DNA from: a virus
Virus record (IMG/VR): IMGVR_UViG_3300047491_000336
Coordinates: 1 to 20,755 of that record
DNA length: 20,755 nucleotides
Direction: 5' to 3' (one strand)
How positions within the stretch are numbered: position 1 is the first letter of the stretch; each line of letters begins with the position of its first letter. The position numbers were made by a program, and so were the translations under genes. This document shows positions 1-6,233 of this stretch, in pieces. Under the pieces are notes generated by a model. That model saw only the letters and a program-made list of their open reading frames with translations. It made no database searches and was not told where the DNA came from.

Positions 1-3000
1 CGTGTTGTCCCGAACGCTTCGGCATCCCTGATGTCCGTCGCAAACCATGAGGAAGGCTTGAACTTGTTGAACTTTTGCCGCGTCCCATGCCACACCGGAC
101 CGACGTTGTACCCCTGCTCCTTCAGCACGTCCGCCCGCATCTTCTCAAGCTCGGCGTACTCGTCTGGATGAGCCGACTTCCACGCGGACCACGCGGCGGG
201 GATGTCGGAGGCTTGCGAGAACGCGAACGCATCGGGCTTGTTGATCTTGGCGTACGTGTTGTCGCCCATGCGATTGACGCTGAACGCGACCGCGCCGGGA
301 CTCGCCTTGTGGACGTTCTTGAACGCCGCCGCCACACGCTCGACGGGCAGGTCAGCCGCGTCAGCAATGTCATCCCATGACGCATAGCTGGTTGCCTCGT
401 CGGCAACCTTTCGCCACGCCGCAACAATCTTTTGGAAGTCGTCGGCCACTGCGTCACCAGCGTTGATCTTGACCATTGCCACCGCAGACAATGGCTTTCC
501 CTTGCGCGGCCCGTCAGGATGCGACTCGCCACGGCTGACAAACACGGCAGGCCGCTTCTCACGCTCGCGCATAGTGCGCTCGGCAACCGATTCACCGCCC
601 CCCGTCCACGTCTTCGTCAACTCGCGGAATATGGCGTCGTGTTTGTTGGCTCTATTCTGCATGGCATGACCGCGAGCATACAGCGCCGTATCCGCCTGCG
701 CCAACCGCTTCAACGCCGTGAAGTCCCGCATCCCTTCGGCCAACTTCACGAAGTCCTTGTCCTTGAACTCCGATATGTTGGAACCGAACAGACGGTTCAC
801 AAAGCGAATGACGTTGTTCAGCCATGACCGGAAACCATCCTGCGCCCCCGGAGCCGCCTTGCGTAACGCATCGGCAACCTTATTGCGCCCCTCCTGCGTC
901 TCCATTGCCACGGCAAACCTGTGCGCCCCCTCCGAAGTGTTCAGGTCAATGTCAGGGTCAACCGACTTCAACGCCTTGCTCACGACGCGCCCATGCGCCT
1001 CCGGTATCCCCTTCCGTGCCGCCATGCCGATAATCTCGGCAAGCTCATGTGGCGCGGTGGTAATGTCCCCGTTCTTAGGGTCAACCGTGACGACGTACTT
1101 GTCACGGCCTGTCCGTTGCGTCATCCCCATCGCCTCTTGACCAGCCCTCGGCCCGGTCTTTGGCCCTTCAATGCCAGCGTGCCTAAATTCGATCGTAAGC
1201 CCCGACTTGGCATCAGACCATGTGCCGATATGCCCCTCGGCCTTTCCGGCCCGCCAAGAGCCTCCCAGCGGCTTTACCATCGCTTCGGTATTGGCGCGGT
1301 GTTCGTCAATCGTGGTCCCTTTGACTGCCGGACGGTTTTCGCGGGTCTGGAACGGGACTTCGCCATCATCGGCACCGGCAACCCTCGGCTCTCGGCTCAA
1401 GTCCTTGCCGGACATCACGCTTTCCTCGCCAGTCGCCTTGTTCTTGACATCGTACATCAGGTGCGGAGAACCCAACTCCTGATCGGTATGGTACCCGCGA
1501 TTGGCTCCGACCACCTCTAACTCGTTTCCGCTTGCATCGTAAACAGTAGTCCCCTTGTCAATGAAGCGATCATCTCCCATGTGTTCGCGTATCTTGGCTT
1601 CAAGAAACGCCTCGCGCTTCAGGTTTTCCGCCATCCCCGTACCTTGCTGCCTGTCACGCTGACCGGCACTCCGGTTCCTCATCTCTTCTGTGGACATTAC
1701 CCTTGCAGGCTTTCGTGCTCGCGCAATCGCCGCCTCGTCGCGCTGCATCCGTCGCTCCTCTTCAATGCGAATGTTGCGTTCCTGCGCAACCATGTTCCGC
1801 AACCGCAGCACGTTCATACGAGTTGTAGTCGGGACGCCGTAGCTATCTAATTCCTTGCGCAAGTCACGGACCTTCATTTCTGAAATCTTGCGCGATGGCT
1901 CAATGTACCGATTGCGCTCCGGATTGATAAGCTCCGGCTGTTTTTTCCCGGAAGGGGAGATAGCCCCGCCTTGCTTTGCCGTTTCCGGCCCTTGCGTTCC
2001 GCTTACAGCTTCACGGATAGGCGGGACTTGGTTTGCCGCGTCTGTTGGCGGCTTTGCTGAAATCGGTTGTTCGGGTTCCACGTCAATCGCCGGACGCTCC
2101 TGCGTCAACATGGACCGCCGTAATTGCTGAATCGGTATACCTTCCGTCTCCATGCCGTTCGCTCTGGCGAAATCAACCACGTCGGCATCGGACATGGTTT
2201 CGAGGTTCGGCATCTCTCTTGCAGGGCCACGCGCTTCCGGCAGCAATCCGGCAATGCGCGGCGGATTCTGTACGGAGTCCGGCACAACCACTTCCGGCGC
2301 GGCAGCGGCGGGGGCGGCGTCGGCAGTCCCGACAATCTCTGGCTCTTTCAAGGTTGGATGCAGCCCCAACTTCACTCCGAACCTGTTAGGCTCGTTTATG
2401 ATAGCACCAGCCAACGACTGTGCCAGAACCCTGGCTCCGTTGAAGTCACCAGCCTGATATTGCGCGTATGCCTCCTGCGCCCCCGGTATCGCCGCGCCAA
2501 GACCGACATTGAAAATCTGGTCCAACGCTACCTTGCCAGCTGGCGTTGCAAGGTACTCCGCCGTCATCCCGCCCTTGAGCAGCGTCTTGGCCGCATTGAA
2601 CGCGCCCGCCACGTTCTTGAGAGACGGCTTCATGGTCAACAACTGTGGGGCCAAGCTCCCGGCAAACGTAGCGACAGGGTGAACCTGCGCCGCCGCCTCG
2701 CGCTCCGCCTGTAGCCGTGCAGCCGCCTCCGGATCAATGGCCTCTATCGCCTTTCCCTGTAGCCAGTCGGCACCGATAGCGGCACCTATACCGCCGATGA
2801 TGCCGCCGCCGATAGTTCCAGCAACTGGAACCACGCTACCAAGCAACGCCCCACCAGCGACACCGCCAGCGATACCGGCCAGAGACGGGACAACCCCCAT
2901 TGCCGCCTCACGGCCAGCCGCCACAAGTGCGCCCTCGCTCTTGGCCTTTTCCATCGCTTCGGCCTGCAACCGCTCCTTGAACGCTACCGAACCGGGATCA

Positions 3001-3221
3001 GTTGCCTCCGGTAAAGGAAGAACCCCCTGGGGGGAGGGAGACACCGGCGCGGAAAGGGACGCGCCAGCAGTGGAACCCCCAGGGGGTGAGTCAAAATCTA
3101 TCACGTCCTTGTCGAAGTCTATCACATCCCCGACACCGCCTTGTTTCGCAACAGGCATGGCGTCGAAGTCTATGACTCCGCCAGCAGGACTATCAAAGTC
3201 AATAATCTCTTCGTTGTTCAT
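1..3221 (-). CDS. Phage polyvalent protein with ADP-ribosyltransferase-like domain (3' end outside window)
   Basis: One frame stays open from the ATG at 3221 to the window edge, giving 1,073 residues without a stop; the C-terminus is missing. Parts in order: four IDFD motifs in residues 7-44; a Pro/Ser-rich linker; an Ala/Gly glycine-zipper-like hydrophobic stretch at about 108-150; a long linker; a SAP/HeH-like helix pair at about 445-480 (MKVRDLRKEL...); a HELAE motif at 725-729 resembling a zincin helix; helical stretches; and at about 1042 the block VWHGT, then KFNKF, then WFATD with a following Ala and Phe. That block is the beta-strand/His signature of ART-PolyVal domains. Proteins of this kind are known from phages and conjugative elements and are thought to be injected with the DNA to modify host targets. 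The start lies 8 bases after the previous stop with no good ribosome binding site, so coupled translation is likely. ART assignment is fairly firm; SAP and zincin are tentative. Confidence 0.8.
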   Translation of the reverse strand, partial: MNNEEIIDFDSPAGGVIDFDAMPVAKQGGVGDVIDFDKDVIDFDSPPGGSTAGASLSAPVSPSPQGVLPLPEATDPGSVAFKERLQAEAMEKAKSEGALVAAGREAAMGVVPSLAGIAGGVAGGALLGSVVPVAGTIGGGIIGGIGAAIGADWLQGKAIEAIDPEAAARLQAEREAAAQVHPVATFAGSLAPQLLTMKPSLKNVAGAFNAAKTLLKGGMTAEYLATPAGKVALDQIFNVGLGAAIPGAQEAYAQYQAGDFNGARVLAQSLAGAIINEPNRFGVKLGLHPTLKEPEIVGTADAAPAAAAPEVVVPDSVQNPPRIAGLLPEARGPAREMPNLETMSDADVVDFARANGMETEGIPIQQLRRSMLTQERPAIDVEPEQPISAKPPTDAANQVPPIREAVSGTQGPETAKQGGAISPSGKKQPELINPERNRYIEPSRKISEMKVRDLRKELDSYGVPTTTRMNVLRLRNMVAQERNIRIEEERRMQRDEAAIARARKPARVMSTEEMRNRSAGQRDRQQGTGMAENLKREAFLEAKIREHMGDDRFIDKGTTVYDASGNELEVVGANRGYHTDQELGSPHLMYDVKNKATGEESVMSGKDLSREPRVAGADDGEVPFQTRENRPAVKGTTIDEHRANTEAMVKPLGGSWRAGKAEGHIGTWSDAKSGLTIEFRHAGIEGPKTGPRAGQEAMGMTQRTGRDKYVVTVDPKNGDITTAPHELAEIIGMAARKGIPEAHGRVVSKALKSVDPDIDLNTSEGAHRFAVAMETQEGRNKVADALRKAAPGAQDGFRSWLNNVIRFVNRLFGSNISEFKDKDFVKLAEGMRDFTALKRLAQADTALYARGHAMQNRANKHDAIFRELTKTWTGGGESVAERTMREREKRPAVFVSRGESHPDGPRKGKPLSAVAMVKINAGDAVADDFQKIVAAWRKVADEATSYASWDDIADAADLPVERVAAAFKNVHKASPGAVAFSVNRMGDNTYAKINKPDAFAFSQASDIPAAWSAWKSAHPDEYAELEKMRADVLKEQGYNVGPVWHGTRQKFNKFKPSSWFATDIRDAEAFGTT
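3022..3087. repeat. 12-bp GC-rich inverted repeat within the polyvalent gene
   Basis: ACCCCCTGGGGG at 3022-3033 and its exact reverse complement CCCCCAGGGGGT at 3076-3087 enclose 42 bases. Each arm is itself nearly palindromic. It lies in the Pro/Gly linker coding region. Confidence 0.6.
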
Positions 3222-3229
3222 GGCAAGCG

Positions 3230-4255
3230 TCAAACGTCATACACCTGTCCGCCGTACTTGAACTTCTTGCCACCCATAGCCTTAGCCTTGGCTCGCGCAT
3301 CTTCAAGGCTCATTGTAGCCGGAGCCTGCGCCGTCTGCCCATCGGCACCGCCAGCCAGCCGCTTCTTGAGGGCCGCAGCCGCAGAAGCCTTCAACTCCGG
3401 GTCTTCGCTCTGCAACGCATCAACAAGCGACTGTAACTCCTTGGCTTCAAACTGCATCTTGGCGGCGTCAACCGTGCCCTTGGCCCTGATTTCAGCGGCC
3501 CCCTTCTGCCCTTCGGCAGCAGCCTGCGCCTTGCCCATCGCAACTTCCGTAGCGGCCTTGCTCTTCTCGACCTCCTGCGCCGTCGCTTCCTTGGCAAGCC
3601 CCATCTGCAACTGACGTTCCTTCTCCGCCTCAGCCATGCGGTACGGGCGGGTAGCCTCATCCATCGCCATCTGTTGCCGCTGCTTGTTCGTCATCGTGGG
3701 GGCAGACAGGCCACCGGAGACTCGGTTAGCCATAGACTTTTCCTGCCATGCAGCGTAACGCTCCTTCGCGGCGTCAATGTCAGCCTGCGTACCACCAGCA
3801 ACGCGCTTTCCTCTAACATAGTTCACCCACGCCGGACCTTGCGGCTTCGGAGCAGCGGACATCGGCTTCTCGTTCGCCTTCGCCATGTAGGGCGGGATTT
3901 GCGATCCCACGGCTGGCTTCACGGCAGCAGCGGCAACCTTGTCGGAGTACGCATTGATAAGCGGATTGCTCGCCGCGCCCTGAATCATGCCTTGCACCTT
4001 CGCGGACGGTACCGTTGTTACCGGCTTCACGGCGGGCGCGGAAGGCATCCCCTCCGTGCCATAGTACGCCGTCTTTGCAGCAGAGCTTAACGCACCACCG
4101 ACATCCGTAGCCGTTCCACGAATGCCTCGGCGCTTCAAGTAGTCGCCAGCGGCAGAAACCGCCTCTGGAGCAACATCCACAGCAGGAGCCAACGCCACGC
4201 CAACAGGCCCAGCCCCACGCATCCCGTAACCCAGTATGTCTCTTAATGTTGCCAT
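3230..4255 (-). CDS. Probable internal virion protein (Ala/Lys/Glu-rich, helical)
   Basis: This 341-residue protein is not confidently assigned to a family. The N-terminal 100 residues are Gly/Ala/Pro-rich and weakly hydrophobic. Residues about 190-310 are strongly helical and charged, rich in Ala, Lys, Glu and Gln, and predict a coiled coil. The C-terminus ends in a Gly/Lys/Tyr patch (GGKKFKYGGQVYDV). The start at 4255 has a GGAGG site 10 bases upstream. The gene sits directly before the giant polyvalent protein and after the fibre-like genes, the place where podoviruses encode internal core or ejection proteins. An ejection or core role is inferred from position and composition only; a scaffold-like or tail-associated role is possible. 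Confidence 0.7.
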   Translation of the reverse strand: MATLRDILGYGMRGAGPVGVALAPAVDVAPEAVSAAGDYLKRRGIRGTATDVGGALSSAAKTAYYGTEGMPSAPAVKPVTTVPSAKVQGMIQGAASNPLINAYSDKVAAAAVKPAVGSQIPPYMAKANEKPMSAAPKPQGPAWVNYVRGKRVAGGTQADIDAAKERYAAWQEKSMANRVSGGLSAPTMTNKQRQQMAMDEATRPYRMAEAEKERQLQMGLAKEATAQEVEKSKAATEVAMGKAQAAAEGQKGAAEIRAKGTVDAAKMQFEAKELQSLVDALQSEDPELKASAAAALKKRLAGGADGQTAQAPATMSLEDARAKAKAMGGKKFKYGGQVYDV

Positions 4256-4296
4256 ATCTCACCTGCCTCCATTCATCTACTTGTTACCACGTTTGT

Positions 4297-4302
4297 TGTC
4301 AA
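4297..4302 (-). promoter_or_regulatory. Possible -35 box before the internal-protein gene
   Basis: A perfect TTGACA lies on the minus strand in the short gap at 4256-4306; 17 bases downstream TAGATG is only a poor -10 (3/6). It could supply extra transcription of the internal and polyvalent protein genes, but the -10 is weak. Confidence 0.3.
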
Positions 4303-4306
4303 TCAT

Positions 4307-5944
4307 TCACTTGTACTCGAAATCCCAACGGTTCAATACCTTGTGGATTGAGACCGCATCCGCATTCTGGATTAGGTTCACAACGACTTCGCCCGACTCG
4401 TAATTGGTAAATCCGTTCGTGGTCGCATACATGGACCAATCTACATAAGCGACCCCACTCTCCCCGCCGCCGCCGCCCTCGCCGTAACCGGACCCCCACT
4501 CAATATCGGACACCAAGTTACTCACCGGAAGCACAGGGACATAATTTGAAGTAACCGCATCCGCATCCGTTTTTGACAACACGACGGAATCAAAGTGAAA
4601 TACCGTTGAGTTCGTGGACAGGTACACATCCACAGTTCGCGGAGCGGGGGCGTTTGAGTAATAAGACCGGACGGGGGCCTCTACAAAGTCCCATACAGCG
4701 GTTTGCGCGGCATAGTGGTAAAAGACGTTTTCCGATAGCCCCCAGTTAGTCCCGATCTGATTCCCAAAGGTCGTATTGATCGCGTACTCCGTCCAGAAGT
4801 AGGCGCGGCCCTTGTTGTAACCCCACGCCGTTTTGAATGGGGCGGTATTGGTAATCGAGAACTCCGCGCCGACATTGGTGTGCGCGGACCAATCATAGGA
4901 CCAACTGCCGGAGTCCGGAGAATACGGATAGTATTGATCGCTCCATCCGTTTTGAGCGGTTGCATCGAGCCGGGCCTGTGCCAGGTCATACGGTGCCCCG
5001 TCCGTACCGCTGACAACCGGGTTCACCAGATTTGTGAACGGGTTGCTATAGTTCGTTGAGTACCCCCAGTGATTCGTGTACTTGGTCCCCGCCCACCATT
5101 GCGAATTGCCGAGCGTTGTGTGGAGGTTCGTAATGACCCTGCGCAAGCCGTCCCACCCGTAATCAACGGCGGCATAGCCCGCCTGGATGCTGGTGTTGGT
5201 GCTGTACAGGGTTACGGTGGCATTGGTTGTGGCATTGGTGTAAGCAACCTCCGTCCCGGCAGACGTGACAAGCTCGTAAATCCCGGTGGTTGCGAGATAA
5301 TAGGTGTTCGTGTAAATGCGCCCATAGTGCCGCCAGGAACCATCCGCCGCCCGGTAGGGGGTGTACCGCAGGAAGTTGGTCGGCACGTTCGCCACGGCGC
5401 AAAGGTTTGATTCGTTGAATGCCGTAATAACAAGAGGGCTCGCGGAACTGATGTAATAGAAGTCGCCAAGGCACTCATTCAAAATGAAACTCTTTAGCGA
5501 CTGAATGTTGTCCGCTTCGGAGCGGTAAAACCACGCTCGCGGGGACCCGACCGCAGAATAGAAATTGGACGTTGTGTTTCCCGCCGCCAACACAAGCCAC
5601 CGCTCCATGCAGGCATAAGTCGAATCAAGGGTCCGCACGTCCTTGGCGTTGAACAGCATACCCGTGGGATAGGCGTTGTAAAACGCGGGCAGGTCGTATA
5701 GGTGGGGCATTAGGTACAAGTCCCCCCAAAATGCGTCTTCGATCAGCCAGACATTCGTTTCGTAAAGGTCGTTCGTCCAACCCCCATAGGCCGCATTAGT
5801 CCACGCGGGCGCATTGGTAGCTGTGCTGACATACCGGAGGTGGTTCGTTGCGGGCCAGGCCGCCAACGCCCCCGAATCGTGCCACCCTGCCCCAGCGTTA
5901 AGCGCGAGGAATATGAATATCGCCGGAAGTATTTGCAACCTCAT
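4307..5944 (-). CDS. Secreted-type protein with signal peptide, Asn/Thr/Tyr/Trp-rich, unknown function
   Basis: I do not recognise the family. The open frame extends upstream to 6043, but the best start is the ATG at 5944: it has a GAGGA site 5 bases upstream and begins a classic signal peptide (MRLQILPAIFIFLALNAGAG). The mature part, about 520 residues, is rich in Asn, Thr, Tyr and Trp, with many TNxY/YTN strings typical of beta-rich extracellular or surface proteins, and has a Gly5 patch near residue 490. No catalytic motif is apparent. The start overlaps the end of the preceding 111-residue gene by 47 bases. Its position next to the fibre gene suggests a receptor-binding or host-surface role, but a signal peptide is unexpected for a virion protein assembled in the cytoplasm. 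A moron that changes the host envelope is an alternative. Confidence 0.72.
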   Translation of the reverse strand: MRLQILPAIFIFLALNAGAGWHDSGALAAWPATNHLRYVSTATNAPAWTNAAYGGWTNDLYETNVWLIEDAFWGDLYLMPHLYDLPAFYNAYPTGMLFNAKDVRTLDSTYACMERWLVLAAGNTTSNFYSAVGSPRAWFYRSEADNIQSLKSFILNECLGDFYYISSASPLVITAFNESNLCAVANVPTNFLRYTPYRAADGSWRHYGRIYTNTYYLATTGIYELVTSAGTEVAYTNATTNATVTLYSTNTSIQAGYAAVDYGWDGLRRVITNLHTTLGNSQWWAGTKYTNHWGYSTNYSNPFTNLVNPVVSGTDGAPYDLAQARLDATAQNGWSDQYYPYSPDSGSWSYDWSAHTNVGAEFSITNTAPFKTAWGYNKGRAYFWTEYAINTTFGNQIGTNWGLSENVFYHYAAQTAVWDFVEAPVRSYYSNAPAPRTVDVYLSTNSTVFHFDSVVLSKTDADAVTSNYVPVLPVSNLVSDIEWGSGYGEGGGGGESGVAYVDWSMYATTNGFTNYESGEVVVNLIQNADAVSIHKVLNRWDFEYK

Positions 5945-6233
5945 ACCATTCCTCATTAGAAGGAAACGGATTCGGCGCAGGCCCGTCATGGTCCTCTGCC
6001 GTTGCCGTATCAAGGAAACATCTAACCCAAGCCTTTGTTCCAAGTCCCGTTGTCTTGTTTCCGGCTATGTATGCAGTTCCAGTAAAAACAGACGATCCGC
6101 CCTCTGGTATGAAATGATTTACAAGCTGATTGTCGTCTATTTGGAATGCGCGGTCCAACTCCGCAGACGCCTCCAGCGACATTATGCGCCCGCGCAGGTC
6201 AGCGATAATCCCAAATAATTCGGATTCCGTCAT
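5898..6233 (-). CDS. Small fibre-associated protein (111 aa), unknown function
   Basis: The ATG at 6233 overlaps the stop of the 961-residue fibre-like gene as ATGA and has AAGGAG 10 bases upstream, so it is preferred over an in-frame ATG at 6266 that has no ribosome binding site. Residues 1-30 form an amphipathic helix with heptad spacing (MTESELFGIIADLRGRIMSL), likely a short coiled coil. The rest looks like a compact beta domain (FTGTAYIAG, KAWVRCFLD) ending near GDIHIPRA. The tight coupling to the fibre gene suggests a fibre tip, adaptor or fibre chaperone; this is inference from context, and no family was recognised. Confidence 0.7.
   Translation of the reverse strand: MTESELFGIIADLRGRIMSLEASAELDRAFQIDDNQLVNHFIPEGGSSVFTGTAYIAGNKTTGLGTKAWVRCFLDTATAEDHDGPAPNPFPSNEEWYEVANTSGDIHIPRA
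5950..5954 (-). promoter_or_regulatory. Ribosome binding site that fixes the start at 5944
   Basis: GAGGA lies 5 bases before the ATG at 5944. The neighbouring in-frame ATGs at 5956 and 6043 lack such a site. Confidence 0.7.
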
